DNA of 64,000 nt from Pseudomonas putida (GTDB lineage: Bacteria > Pseudomonadota > Gammaproteobacteria > Pseudomonadales > Pseudomonadaceae), in assembly GCF_003228315.1 (NCBI RefSeq), contig NZ_CP029693.1:6110501-6174500 (forward strand). The letters run 5' to 3'. Shown piece after piece: positions 8,965 to 17,996 of this stretch; within the stretch, counting starts at the first letter, position 1, and the number at the start of each line of letters is the position of its first letter. The notes below the pieces were generated by a model. It did not search any database. It was not told the DNA's origin and saw nothing but the letters and a program-made list of their open reading frames with translations. The position numbers and the translations under genes are program-made.

Positions 8965-10107
8965 ATGCTGATTGTTGCCGACGAAAATATCCCCCTGCTC
9001 GATGCCTTCTTCGAAGGCTTTGGCGAAATCCGCCGGTTGCCCGGACGCTCCATTGACCGCGCCAGCGTCGAACAGGCCGATGTACTGCTGGTGCGTTCGG
9101 TGACCAACGTCAACCGCGCGTTGCTTGAGGGCAGCAAAGTGCGTTTTGTCGGCACCTGCACCATCGGTACCGATCACCTGGACCTGGATTACTTCGCGCA
9201 GGCCGGCATTACCTGGTCCAGTGCGCCGGGGTGCAACGCCCGGGGGGTGGTCGACTATGTACTTGGCAGTCTGCTGACCCTGGCCGAAATCGAAGGCGTA
9301 GACCTGACCCGGCGTACTTACGGCGTGGTCGGCGCCGGCGAGGTAGGCGGGCGTCTGGTCAAGGTCCTGCGCGGCCTGGGCTGGAATACCCTGATCTGTG
9401 ACCCGCCACGACAAGCCGCCGAAGGGGGCGATTACGTCAGCCTCGAACAGATCATCGAGCAGTGCGACGTGATCAGTCTGCACACGCCGCTGACCAAAAA
9501 AGGCCCGCAGTCGACCTGGCACCTGTTTGATAAAAAACAACTGAACCAACTGAAGTCCGGCACCTGGCTGATCAACGCCAGTCGCGGCCCGGTGGTCAAT
9601 AACGCTGCCCTGCGTGATGTGCTGCTGGAGCGAGAAGACCTGCAGGCGGTATTGGATGTCTGGGAAGGCGAGCCGGAAGTCGACGTGGCGCTGGCCGAAT
9701 TGTGCATGTTGGCGACGCCACACATTGCCGGTTACAGCCTCGATGGCAAGCAGCGTGGTACCGCGCAGATATATCAGGCGTATTGCGATTTCCTTGGCCA
9801 GCCGGCCCGGGTCAATTTGAGCGATCTGCTGCCCTCACCCTGGCTGTCGCAAGTGACCTTGGACGCTGAAAGCGATCCGGCCTGGGCGCTGGCGATGCTT
9901 TGCCGTGGCGTATACGACCCGCGCCGCGATGATGCGGATTTCCGTCGCAGTCTTGTCGGCAGCGTGAGTGAGCAGCGGGTGGCGTTCGATCTGCTGCGCA
10001 AGAATTACCCGCCGCGTCGGGAGATCGATGGGTTGAAGGTGAGGATTGATGGGGAGGCGCCGCAGTTGCAGAAAATTGTGGCGGCGTTGGGGGCTTCGTC
10101 TGTCTGA
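8965..10107 (+). CDS. pdxB: Erythronate-4-phosphate dehydrogenase
   Basis: A 380-residue NAD-dependent D-2-hydroxyacid dehydrogenase family enzyme. It oxidises 4-phospho-D-erythronate in the DXP-dependent pyridoxal 5'-phosphate pathway. The NAD-binding motif GVVGAGEVGGRLVK lies near residues 118-131, followed by the conserved stretches around SLHTPLT and NASRGPVVN. The C-terminal PdxB dimerisation domain is present (about 285-380), giving the full family length. The start follows AAAGGAGCCTGCC. It is monocistronic, ending at a REP pair. Confidence 0.95.
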   Translation: MLIVADENIPLLDAFFEGFGEIRRLPGRSIDRASVEQADVLLVRSVTNVNRALLEGSKVRFVGTCTIGTDHLDLDYFAQAGITWSSAPGCNARGVVDYVLGSLLTLAEIEGVDLTRRTYGVVGAGEVGGRLVKVLRGLGWNTLICDPPRQAAEGGDYVSLEQIIEQCDVISLHTPLTKKGPQSTWHLFDKKQLNQLKSGTWLINASRGPVVNNAALRDVLLEREDLQAVLDVWEGEPEVDVALAELCMLATPHIAGYSLDGKQRGTAQIYQAYCDFLGQPARVNLSDLLPSPWLSQVTLDAESDPAWALAMLCRGVYDPRRDDADFRRSLVGSVSEQRVAFDLLRKNYPPRREIDGLKVRIDGEAPQLQKIVAALGASSV

Positions 10108-10120
10108 AGATCGAGTCGGC

Positions 10121-10217
10121 CCCCTTCGCGAGCAGGCTCGCTCCCACAATAGATCTGGCCGTACAGGGCATCTGTGTTCACTGGCGATCCTGTGGGAGCG
10201 AGCCTGCTCGCGAAGGG
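10121..10217. repeat. REP pair (inverted, opposite arm order)
   Basis: Two copies with core GAGCGAGCCTGCTCGC. The order is reversed relative to most pairs in the window: the TTCGCGAGC end is outermost and the CCCACA ends face inward. It lies between converging pdxB and the small leftward gene. Confidence 0.88.
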
Positions 10218-10247
10218 ATGCACCACAAATCTTCCGGTAAACACCCA

Positions 10248-10276
10248 TAAAAAACCCGGCCAACAAAGGGCCGGGT
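10248..10276 (-). terminator. Rho-independent terminator of the small leftward gene
   Basis: Stem ACCCGGCC/GGCCGGGT with a 7-nt loop. Read on the minus strand it is followed by six T residues. It lies 20 bp past the stop codon at 10296. Confidence 0.85.
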
Positions 10277-10295
10277 CAAGAAGACGATGGCTATA

Positions 10296-10475
10296 TCACT
10301 TTTGTTCGGCAGGCTTGACCAATCGCTTTTCCAGATCGCGGCACGCTTTCTGGATCATGTCTTCAGTGATCGGTACTTCGCGCCCATCCTTATCGATAAT
10401 CGAGCAACCCAGAGACTGGTGCGGCTTCGTGCGGATCACTTGAATCTTGTCATCGCTGCTGTTTTGCAAGGACAT
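10296..10475 (-). CDS. Small conserved hypothetical protein (PA1571-like)
   Basis: A 59-residue soluble protein with no recognised domain. It is charged, carries the segment SLGCSIIDKDGREVPITEDM, and ends in a Lys/Glu-rich tail. It resembles a small Pseudomonas-specific family I associate with PAO1 PA1571 from memory. I chose the ATG at 10475 because GAGGAG lies 8 nt upstream. A longer reading to 10538 has no comparable site. It has its own strong terminator. Function unknown. Confidence 0.75.
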   Translation of the reverse strand: MSLQNSSDDKIQVIRTKPHQSLGCSIIDKDGREVPITEDMIQKACRDLEKRLVKPAEQK

Positions 10476-10734
10476 GGCCTGTCTCCTCTTCAGGTTGTGC
10501 GCCCAATGTAGAGCCGTCAGGTGACCGGGCTGTGACAACTCCCTGCGATCGTTTCATGGCGGCAACACCAGTCCACCAGAAATAACGCGACCTCGCTACC
10601 CGGACTTTAGATCGATAACGACTAGGATCTGGTATTGGCGGTCATAATTAACCCGACTCATTCTGATTCACCGAGTTCCACTCCATTGAGCGGTTTTGGG
10701 TGAACCTTTAAATCGTTCCGCCTGGATGATGCCA

Positions 10735-12513
10735 ATGCTTTCAGTTCGCCACCGCCGTGCCATCCGCCTCGCCAGCCGCTTCATTGCGCCGTATCGCTGG
10801 CACGCGTTCGGTGCCCTGTTCGCATTGATCGTCACGGCAGGCATCACCCTGTCCATGGGGCAGGGCATTCGTCTGCTGGTGGATCAGGGCTTCATGACCC
10901 AGTCGCCTCACTTGCTCAACCAGTCCATCGGTTTGTTCATGTTGTTGGTGATCGGCCTGGCGGTCGGTACGTTCGCGCGGTTTTACCTGGTGTCGTGGAT
11001 CGGCGAACGCTGCGTCGCGGACATCCGCCAACAGGTCTTCAATCATCTGATTTACCTGCATCCGGGCTTCTACGAAAACAACCGAAGTTCGGAGATCCAG
11101 TCACGACTGACCGCCGACACCACGTTGTTGCAATCGGTGATCGGTTCTTCGCTGTCACTGTTTTTGCGCAACCTGTTGATGGTCATCGGCGGGATCGTCC
11201 TGCTGTTCATTACCAACCCCAAACTCACCAGCATCGTGGTGGTCGCCTTGCCGCTGGTGATCGCGCCGATCCTGGTCTTCGGCCGCCGGGTGCGCAATTT
11301 GTCGCGGTTGAGCCAGGACCGGATCGCCGATATTGGCAGCTACGTCTCGGAAACCCTGGGCCAGATCAAAACGGTGCAGGCCTACAACCATCAGGCGCAG
11401 GACGAGCAGCGTTTCGCCGTGACCGTGGAAGAGGCATTCAACACCGCGCGCAAACGCATTTTTCAGCGGGCCTGGCTGATTACGCTGGTGATCGTACTGG
11501 TACTGGGCGCCGTGGGCGTGATGCTCTGGGTGGGCGGCATGGATGTGATTGCCGGGCGGATTTCCGCCGGCGAGTTGGCCGCGTTTGTCTTCTACAGCCT
11601 GATCGTGGGCAGTGCTTTCGGTACCTTGAGCGAGGTGATCGGCGAATTGCAGCGCGCGGCAGGCGCGGCGGAAAGAATCGCGGAATTGCTGCGTTCGGAG
11701 AACATCATCGTACCGCCGGTCAGCGACCGGGTGACCTTGCCTGCAAGGGTGCAGGGTAATTTGCAACTGCAGGACGTGCGCTTTTCCTATCCGTCCCGTC
11801 CGGAGAGTTACGCGGTCGATGGTTTGAGTCTGACAGTCAGGGCCGGCGAGACCCTGGCGCTGGTCGGGCCGTCCGGTGCGGGTAAATCAACAGTGTATGA
11901 CCTGTTGCTGCGTTTCTATGACCCCGCCGAGGGGCGCATCCTGCTCGATGGCGTGCAACTGACCAGGCTTGATCCACTGGACCTGCGTCGTTGCTTCGCC
12001 CTGGTCTCGCAAACCCCGGCGCTGTTTTTCGGCAGCATCGAAGACAACATCCGCTACGGCAAACCGACGGCAACTCTGGCCGAGGTTCAGGAGGCAGCAA
12101 AAATCGCCTACGCCCACGACTTCATCGAAGCCATGCCCAACGGCTATCAAACCCATCTGGGGGATGGTGGCCTGGGCTTGTCCGGTGGTCAGCGTCAGCG
12201 CCTGGCCATCGCCCGGGCGCTGCTGGTGGATGCGCCGATTCTGCTGCTCGATGAAGCCACCAGCGCCCTCGATGCCCAGAGCGAGCACCTGATCCAGCAG
12301 GCGCTGCCAAGCCTGATGAAGAATCGCACGACCCTGGTCATCGCCCATCGTCTGGCGACGGTCAAAAACGCCGACCGTATTGCCGTCATGGATCAGGGAA
12401 AGCTGGTGGCGGTGGGCACGCATCAGGAGCTGATCGCCAGTAATGCGCTGTATGCGCGGTTGGCGGCATTGCAGTTCAGTGATGGCAAGACAGAACTCGA
12501 CCTTCACCTGTAG
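10735..12513 (+). CDS. ABC exporter, fused permease and ATPase (MsbA/multidrug type)
   Basis: A half-transporter of about 592 residues. Six hydrophobic segments (about residues 20-310) form the type I exporter membrane domain. The C-terminal nucleotide-binding domain shows Walker A GPSGAGKST, Q-loop SQTPALF, signature LSGGQRQR, Walker B ILLLDEATSALD and the switch His in VIAHRL. It would work as a homodimer exporting lipids or drugs; the substrate is unknown. The start is unclear, with ATGs at 10726, 10729 and 10735 in frame. I favour 10735, which has a weak GGA 8 nt upstream. The stop TAG falls inside a REP-like CCTGTAGGA. Confidence 0.88.
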   Translation: MLSVRHRRAIRLASRFIAPYRWHAFGALFALIVTAGITLSMGQGIRLLVDQGFMTQSPHLLNQSIGLFMLLVIGLAVGTFARFYLVSWIGERCVADIRQQVFNHLIYLHPGFYENNRSSEIQSRLTADTTLLQSVIGSSLSLFLRNLLMVIGGIVLLFITNPKLTSIVVVALPLVIAPILVFGRRVRNLSRLSQDRIADIGSYVSETLGQIKTVQAYNHQAQDEQRFAVTVEEAFNTARKRIFQRAWLITLVIVLVLGAVGVMLWVGGMDVIAGRISAGELAAFVFYSLIVGSAFGTLSEVIGELQRAAGAAERIAELLRSENIIVPPVSDRVTLPARVQGNLQLQDVRFSYPSRPESYAVDGLSLTVRAGETLALVGPSGAGKSTVYDLLLRFYDPAEGRILLDGVQLTRLDPLDLRRCFALVSQTPALFFGSIEDNIRYGKPTATLAEVQEAAKIAYAHDFIEAMPNGYQTHLGDGGLGLSGGQRQRLAIARALLVDAPILLLDEATSALDAQSEHLIQQALPSLMKNRTTLVIAHRLATVKNADRIAVMDQGKLVAVGTHQELIASNALYARLAALQFSDGKTELDLHL

Positions 12514-12540
12514 GAACCATGTAGCTGTCGAGTGAAACGA

Positions 12541-12641
12541 GGCTGCGATCTTTTCAAAAGCCTCCAATAAAAATGCCCGCACCAATAGATGCGGGCATTT
12601 TTTAGCAGGATCAAAAGATCGCAGCCTGCGGCAGCTCCTAC
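12541..12641. repeat. Second repeat family flanking a terminator
   Basis: Inverted segments sharing GGCTGCGATCTTTT: one at about 12541-12560, the other as its reverse complement within 12608-12641, ending GCGGCAGCTCCTACA. They bracket the terminator at 12568-12604. This differs in sequence from the GAGCGAGC-type REP but shares the CTCCTACA tail. Confidence 0.7.
12568..12604. terminator. Bidirectional rho-independent terminator (ABC exporter / slt)
   Basis: Perfect 10-bp stem AAATGCCCGC/GCGGGCATTT with a 10-nt loop, an A run on the left and a T run on the right. It serves the converging ABC exporter and slt genes. Confidence 0.88.
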
Positions 12642-12650
12642 ACAAACGGA

Positions 12651-14579
12651 TTATTGATCGTCGAAATACCGTTCATGCCAATCCACCAACGGCTGCGGCG
12701 AATTGAGTTTCTGACCATAGATCACCGAGTAAGACAGCACGTTCTGCACATACTGGCGGGTTTCGTCGAACGGAATGCTTTCCACCCACACGTCGAAACT
12801 GAGGTGGTCCGCGCCGCGCAGCCACTGGCGGACACGGCCCGGGCCTGCGTTGTAGGCGGCGGAGGCCAGGACGCGGTTGCCGTTGAACTGGCTGTGGACC
12901 TGGCTCAGGTAAGCGGCGCCGAGCTGGATGTTCTTGTCCGGGTCGAACAGTTGCTGTGGCGAGGCATACGGAATGCTGAACTTGCGCGAGGTTTCCTTGG
13001 CGGTGGCAGGCATCAGTTGCATCAGGCCCGACGCGCCGACGCCAGAGCGGGCGTCGTCCATGAACGCACTTTCCTGACGGGTGATGGCGAACACCCAGCT
13101 CGAGTGCAGGCCGCGATTCTTCGCTTCACGCACCAGCGTGTTGCGATGGGCCATCGGGAAGCGAATGTCCAGGTCATCCCAGTACTGCGCCTGGCTGATG
13201 GTGCGAATGGCCGGAAAATACCATTTCAGGTCGTAGGCCAGTTTGGCCTGGGCGACCATTTCGTCGCGGCTGAAGTGGCGGCTGACGTGATACCACTCGC
13301 GACGCCCGTCGACGATCTGCCCGCGGGCATGGAACTCCAGGGCGCGACGCACCCCGGGAGTGTTGCGCACTTTATTGATGGTGGCCTGGCTCAGCACCAA
13401 AGGCTTGTTGATCAGCGAGTAGGGCGACTGTGAGCGGTCGGCGGCGAGGAAACCATAGAAGTCGCGCTCACGAGCAAGGCTCTTGTAGAGGGTTTGCGCT
13501 TCCGGGTTCTTCGGCTGCGCCAGTTCCAGGCTGCGGGCCTGCCAGTAACGCCAGCGATTGGTGGTTGCCAGGTCCTGGGGCAGGCGGCGGGTCAACTGAT
13601 AGGCATCGTCCCAGCGGGCCAGGCGCAAGAGCAGGCGCAGACGCCATTCGGACACGGTGTTGTCGCGCAGCTCGGGGTCGTACTTGGTCATGACATCCAG
13701 GGCGCGACTGTCGAAGCGACGAGCGAGGGTCAGGCCGATTTCCCGGGCGATCGCCACTTTTTCATCACGGGAGAAGTGCATGCTGCTGGCATAGCCGTCG
13801 AGCAGGTTCATGGCCCGGTCCGGGTCCTGTTTGGCCAGGCGACGCAGGCCGAGGCTGACCACGTCCGACATCGCCTCGTCCGCTGGCGTGAAGCGCGATG
13901 GGTTATTGAGCAGTTCGGGGTTCTGCGCCACGTCGATCAACAGGCGACCGCGAGGGGCGAGGGTGGTCAGGCCGCTGACCAGGCTGGTGGCCAGTGGGTA
14001 GTTGCGCGTCTGGGCCGCGAGCTTGGCGCGTTCCCAGCGTTTTTGCTCGGTCAACTGGCCTTCGGCGGCCCACATGCCGAACAGCGCATCGCAGGCAGCG
14101 GGCTGGGATTTGCCGGTCAGCCAAAGTTTGTTGGCGTTGGCGTAGCCTTCGGACTTGAGGTTGTGGCTGATCTGATACTGCGCGTTCAGGCAGTCCAGTT
14201 CCGTGAAATTCATTTTGGGGTCGTAATATTTGACGAACGTCCCCCAATCGCCGCGATCCGCCAGCCAACGCAACCAGCGCAGTTTCATCCAGTTGGCCTG
14301 GGGCAGGTCACCGTGTTCGGCGAGGAATTTTTCGATTTCGGCATTGCTCGCGGTTTTCAGTCGCGCGGTCAGCTCGTCATACGCCAGGTAAGGTTCCAGC
14401 GGATAGTCGGCCAAGGCCTGGCTGTAACGGAAATAAGGGCCGCTGTCGCCCTTGGCCAGGGCGCGTTTGGCTTCATCGTAATACTGGCGTTGGGTGGACA
14501 GGTCCACCGCCTGGGCGGATTGAACGGCAGCGGCAGAAAGTAAAAAACACGACAAAAGATTGAAAAGGCGACTGCGCAT
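12651..14579 (-). CDS. slt: Soluble lytic murein transglycosylase
   Basis: A periplasmic enzyme of 642 residues that cleaves the MurNAc-GlcNAc bond of peptidoglycan, forming 1,6-anhydro ends. A signal peptide is clear (MRSRLFNLLSCFLLSA, cleavage after AQA). A long alpha-helical ring domain (about 25-440) precedes the C-terminal lysozyme-like domain. The catalytic Glu lies in AITRQESAF, followed by GASGLMQLMPATA and the AAYNAGPGRVRQW motif. The length matches Slt70. The ATG at 14579 is preferred to one 48 bp upstream because it opens directly into the signal peptide. Confidence 0.94.
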   Translation of the reverse strand: MRSRLFNLLSCFLLSAAAVQSAQAVDLSTQRQYYDEAKRALAKGDSGPYFRYSQALADYPLEPYLAYDELTARLKTASNAEIEKFLAEHGDLPQANWMKLRWLRWLADRGDWGTFVKYYDPKMNFTELDCLNAQYQISHNLKSEGYANANKLWLTGKSQPAACDALFGMWAAEGQLTEQKRWERAKLAAQTRNYPLATSLVSGLTTLAPRGRLLIDVAQNPELLNNPSRFTPADEAMSDVVSLGLRRLAKQDPDRAMNLLDGYASSMHFSRDEKVAIAREIGLTLARRFDSRALDVMTKYDPELRDNTVSEWRLRLLLRLARWDDAYQLTRRLPQDLATTNRWRYWQARSLELAQPKNPEAQTLYKSLARERDFYGFLAADRSQSPYSLINKPLVLSQATINKVRNTPGVRRALEFHARGQIVDGRREWYHVSRHFSRDEMVAQAKLAYDLKWYFPAIRTISQAQYWDDLDIRFPMAHRNTLVREAKNRGLHSSWVFAITRQESAFMDDARSGVGASGLMQLMPATAKETSRKFSIPYASPQQLFDPDKNIQLGAAYLSQVHSQFNGNRVLASAAYNAGPGRVRQWLRGADHLSFDVWVESIPFDETRQYVQNVLSYSVIYGQKLNSPQPLVDWHERYFDDQ

Positions 14580-14792
14580 GAGACGTCCGGACAGAAAAAC
14601 CATGACAAGTGCTGGCGATGCCCACACTGAATTCTTCGTAGCTTAGCCTTTTGCCAGCAGTGGGTGAAAGGTTTGCGGACCTGTCTGCATCAGTTCGCAA
14701 CATTTGTACTGCAGAGTGCTACGACAGTGAAATTGCCGGCCTTCTGAAGCCTCGATTCAGGTAGAATGCGCGCCCGGTTTTTGGAGAAGCTC

Positions 14793-16712
14793 ATGACCCT
14801 GCTCAAATTCAGCGATGTGTCCCTTGCGTTCGGCGCTATGCCGTTGTTGGACAAGGTGTCCTGGCAGATCGCCCGTGGAGAGCGGGTGTGCATCATCGGC
14901 CGCAACGGCACTGGCAAGTCCAGCATGATGAAGCTGGTCAAGGGCGACCAGAAGCCCGATGACGGCTCCGTTTGGCGGATGCCCGGGCTTAAGATCGGCG
15001 AATTGCCGCAGGAATTGCCGGTAGCCGACGAGCGGACGGTCTTCGATGTGGTGGCCGCGGGCCTGGACGGTGTCGGTGCGTTGCTCGCCGAATATCACCA
15101 CCTGAGCCAGAACATCGTCACCGATGCCGATCTGGAAAAGCTGATGCACGTCCAGCACGACCTCGAAGCCCGTGACGGCTGGCGTTTGCAAACCCTGGTC
15201 GACAGCACCCTCAGCCGCCTGCAACTGCCAGCCGACAAGACCCTCGCCGAACTGTCCGGCGGCTGGCGTCGTCGCGTCCTGCTGGCCCAGGCCCTGGTGT
15301 CCGAACCGGATCTGCTGCTGCTCGACGAACCGACCAACCACCTGGATATCGGCGCCATCGCCTGGCTTGAAGAAGCCCTGAAAGACTTCCAGGGCGCCGT
15401 GCTGTTCATCACGCACGACCGTTCCTTCCTGCAAAACCTCGCGACCCGCATCCTTGAACTGGATCGTGGTGGCTTGATCGACTGGAATGGCGACTACGCC
15501 AGTTTTCTCGTTCATAAAGAAGCCGCACTCGCCGCCGAAGAAACCGCCAATGCGTTGTTCGACAAGCGCCTGGCACAGGAAGAAGTGTGGATTCGCCAGG
15601 GCATCAAGGCCCGGCGTACCCGTAACGAAGGCCGCGTTCGTGCCTTGAAGGCGTTGCGCGTGGAGCGCAGTGAGCGTCGCGAGCGCACCGGCAAGGCGAA
15701 CATCCAGCTGGAGACTGCCGAGAAGTCCGGCAAGCAGGTCATGGTCCTGGATAACGTGAGTTTCGCGCATCCGGACGGTCCGTTCCTGATCAAGGATTTC
15801 TCCATGGTGTTGCAGCGCGGCGACCGCATCGGTCTACTCGGCGCCAACGGCACCGGCAAGACCACGCTGCTGAAACTGATGCTCAATGGCTTGCAGCCAA
15901 CCAGCGGGACGGTGGAAGAGGGCACGAAGATCGACGTTGCCTACTTCGATCAGTTGCGTCACCAACTGGACCTGGAAAAAACCGTGATCGACAACGTCGC
16001 CGAAGGTCGCGACTTTATCGAGATCGACGGCCAGAGCCGCCATGTATTGAGTTACCTGGGTGACTTCCTGTTCAGCCCGCAGCGTGCTCGCACGCCAGTC
16101 AAGGCACTGTCCGGTGGTGAGCGTGCGCGTCTGTTGCTGGCCAGGCTGTTCAGCAAACCGGCAAACCTGCTCGTCCTCGACGAACCGACCAACGACCTCG
16201 ACGTCGAAACCCTGGAACTGCTGGAAGAGGTCTTGCTGACTTTCAGCGGTACTGTACTGATGGTCAGCCACGACCGGGCATTCCTCGATAACGTAGTGAC
16301 CAGTACCCTGGTGTTCGAAGGTGAAGGCAAGGTCCGCGAATACGTCGGTGGTTATCAGGACTGGTTGCGCCAGGGTGGTTCGCCACGCCTGCTGGGCGTG
16401 ACGGAAAGCAAATCCGGCAAAGCTGATCTGAACTCTGCAGTGGTCAAGGCTGAGCCGGCACCGGTCGCACCGGTTGTCGAAGCGCCGGCGGCGAAGAAGA
16501 AGCTCAGCTACAAGTTGCAGCGCGAGCTGGAAGCATTGCCAGGGCAGATCGAAGCGATGGAGCAGCAGATCGCTGCCGTTGAAGCGCAGATGGCGGATGC
16601 CGGTTTCTACCTGCGTCCGGCTGCCGAGACTGCTGCGGTGATCGAGCAGCTGGCGCAGTTGCAGGCTGAGCTCGATGTGATGGTCGAGCGTTGGGCCGAA
16701 TTGGATGCGTGA
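14793..16712 (+). CDS. uup: ABC-F family ATPase Uup
   Basis: A 639-residue soluble twin-ATPase. The first domain has Walker A GRNGTGKSS, signature LSGGWRRR and LLLLDEPTNHLD. The second has GANGTGKTT, LSGGERAR and LLVLDEPTNDLD. A linker rich in Arg and Glu (about 250-310) separates them, and the C-terminus (about 560-639) is a predicted coiled coil after an Ala/Pro-rich hinge. That architecture defines Uup, an ABC-F protein linked to ribosome function and precise excision of transposons. The start at 14793 follows TTTTTGGAGAAGCTC. An upstream ATG at 14766 sits in a GTAGAATGCGCG promoter-like stretch. Confidence 0.92.
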   Translation: MTLLKFSDVSLAFGAMPLLDKVSWQIARGERVCIIGRNGTGKSSMMKLVKGDQKPDDGSVWRMPGLKIGELPQELPVADERTVFDVVAAGLDGVGALLAEYHHLSQNIVTDADLEKLMHVQHDLEARDGWRLQTLVDSTLSRLQLPADKTLAELSGGWRRRVLLAQALVSEPDLLLLDEPTNHLDIGAIAWLEEALKDFQGAVLFITHDRSFLQNLATRILELDRGGLIDWNGDYASFLVHKEAALAAEETANALFDKRLAQEEVWIRQGIKARRTRNEGRVRALKALRVERSERRERTGKANIQLETAEKSGKQVMVLDNVSFAHPDGPFLIKDFSMVLQRGDRIGLLGANGTGKTTLLKLMLNGLQPTSGTVEEGTKIDVAYFDQLRHQLDLEKTVIDNVAEGRDFIEIDGQSRHVLSYLGDFLFSPQRARTPVKALSGGERARLLLARLFSKPANLLVLDEPTNDLDVETLELLEEVLLTFSGTVLMVSHDRAFLDNVVTSTLVFEGEGKVREYVGGYQDWLRQGGSPRLLGVTESKSGKADLNSAVVKAEPAPVAPVVEAPAAKKKLSYKLQRELEALPGQIEAMEQQIAAVEAQMADAGFYLRPAAETAAVIEQLAQLQAELDVMVERWAELDA

Positions 16713-16723
16713 TTGATCCAGCC

Positions 16724-16766
16724 ATGAAAAAGCCCGGCGTTCAGTGATGAACGCCGGGCTTTTCAT
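16724..16766. terminator. Bidirectional terminator after uup
   Basis: An almost perfect 19-bp stem around GCCCGGCGTTCA/TGAACGCCGGGC with a 4-nt loop and A/T runs on both sides. It lies 12 bp past the uup stop. Confidence 0.9.
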
Positions 16767-16785
16767 ATGCCGTTCTATCCATTCC

Positions 16786-16890
16786 CTGTAGGAGCGAGCC
16801 TGCTCGCGATGAACCTGAGAACTCCGCGGGGTGTCAGGCTGACAGCGTCATCGTTGACGTCCATCGCGAGCAGGCTCGCTCCTACAGTGG
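16786..16890. repeat. REP pair (inverted)
   Basis: Inverted copies with core GAGCGAGCCTGCTCGC between converging uup and the leftward universal stress gene. The right arm ends only about 8 bp before the stress gene stop codon. Confidence 0.9.
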
Positions 16891-16897
16891 GTTATGT

Positions 16898-17338
16898 TCA
16901 GCTTTTGCTTTGCAAACGCACCGCCAGCACATCGCAAGGTGCGCCGTGCAGCACGTCATTGGCGGTAGAGCCCAGCAGCAGTGCCAGGCCATGCCGACCG
17001 TGGCTGCCTACCACGATCATGTCGCAGTTGTGCTCCTTGGCCAGGTGATGAATCTCCTGGCGTGGCTGGCCGTAGGTCAGGTGGCAGTTTTCCTTGCGCA
17101 GCTCCGGATACTTCACGATCAAGCGTTCAAGGCGTTCCTTGGCCTGATCGAACTGTTGCTGTTGCAGTTGTGACAGGTCCATTGGCACGTCACCACCAAA
17201 GGCCATGGCCATTGGTTCGACGATGTGGACCATGGATAATTTTGCGCCGTTGCTCACCGACAGTTCGCGAGCGCGATGGATTACAGGGTCGCACTCTTCG
17301 GTTAGATCTACAGCGACCAGAATATGCTCGTAGGGCAT
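16898..17338 (-). CDS. Universal stress protein, UspA family
   Basis: A 146-residue cytoplasmic Usp-domain protein. It starts with the typical beta strand MPYEHILVAVDLTEE and ends with the ATP-binding-like signature VVGSHGRHGLALLLGSTANDVL (G-2x-G-9x-G-S/T), so it is probably a nucleotide-binding stress protein of the UspFG-type branch. The ATG at 17338 follows CAGGAGAAGCACCTC. A longer upstream frame lacks a ribosome-binding site. It is divergent from the small membrane protein gene at 17443. Confidence 0.9.
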   Translation of the reverse strand: MPYEHILVAVDLTEECDPVIHRARELSVSNGAKLSMVHIVEPMAMAFGGDVPMDLSQLQQQQFDQAKERLERLIVKYPELRKENCHLTYGQPRQEIHHLAKEHNCDMIVVGSHGRHGLALLLGSTANDVLHGAPCDVLAVRLQSKS

Positions 17339-17442
17339 GAGGTGCTTCTCCTGAGAAACGCAATATTGGTAAGTATGGCTGGTTTCAGGCGTATTGGTTC
17401 CAAAGAGACTCAATCCGCTCATTCAAAATCGGGAGTACAGAT

Positions 17443-17880
17443 ATGACGGTCTGGATAGTGGTGTCAATCCTGCTGGTGGTGCTCAGCCCCCTGGCATGGT
17501 TGCGCCCGTCGCGCCAGCAGAGTGGTCGCATGGCGTTGCGCATGGAGGCGCGACGCATCGGGTTGGCCATGCAACTGGCTCCTCAGGAGTGGCCGCATTG
17601 GCTCAGCCAGGAGCCACCAAACCCTTGCGCGCAGTACCATCGACCAAGGCGGGGCACTCGGCCCGCCTGCTGGATTTACTGGCAAAAATCACCGGGATTG
17701 TGGGTGAATCAGTGGCAGGAGCCTTGCGAGGATCGGGTCCTGCTCGATCATTTCGAAAAATTGCCGGATAACGTCTACAAGGTCGAAGCCGACAAGCAAA
17801 TGATCACCCTGTATTGGGGCGAAAAGGGCGAAGCCGAGGTCTTGCAGCACATCGATGCCACCCTCAAGGCGCTCGCCTGA
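17443..17880 (+). CDS. Conserved hypothetical protein with one N-terminal membrane segment
   Basis: A 145-residue protein. Residues 3-20 (VWIVVSILLVVLSPLAWL) form one hydrophobic helix, followed by basic residues, which predicts an N-out, C-in inner-membrane anchor with a soluble tail. The tail is rich in Trp and Pro in the middle (WPHWLSQEPPNP, CWIYWQKSPGLW). The start ATG follows GGGAGTACAGAT. From memory a similar gene sits beside usp in P. aeruginosa. No function can be assigned from sequence. Confidence 0.75.
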   Translation: MTVWIVVSILLVVLSPLAWLRPSRQQSGRMALRMEARRIGLAMQLAPQEWPHWLSQEPPNPCAQYHRPRRGTRPACWIYWQKSPGLWVNQWQEPCEDRVLLDHFEKLPDNVYKVEADKQMITLYWGEKGEAEVLQHIDATLKALA

Positions 17881-17889
17881 ACTCCGTCG

Positions 17890-17967
17890 CCTGTAGGAGC
17901 GAGGCTCGCCCGCGAAGGCCTCGTATCTGTCACACCGCATTCGCGGGCAAGCCTCGCTCCTGCAGGC
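17890..17967. repeat. REP pair (inverted, diverged arms)
   Basis: Two copies with cores GAGCGAGGCTCGCCCGCG and, on the opposite strand, GAGCGAGGCTTGCCCGCG. The arms differ at a few positions, including GTAGG versus GCAGG, so this pair is more diverged than its neighbours. Confidence 0.85.
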
Positions 17968-17968
17968 A

Positions 17969-17996
17969 ATAAAAAGCCCGACAAACATCATCGGGC
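17969..17996 (-). terminator. Leftward rho-independent terminator without an annotated gene
   Basis: Stem GCCCGA/TCGGGC with a 9-nt loop. On the minus strand it is followed by TTTTTATT, while on the plus strand there is no T run. No leftward gene of normal size lies to its right before fadB, which is on the other strand. It therefore points to a short unannotated leftward transcript. Confidence 0.6.
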
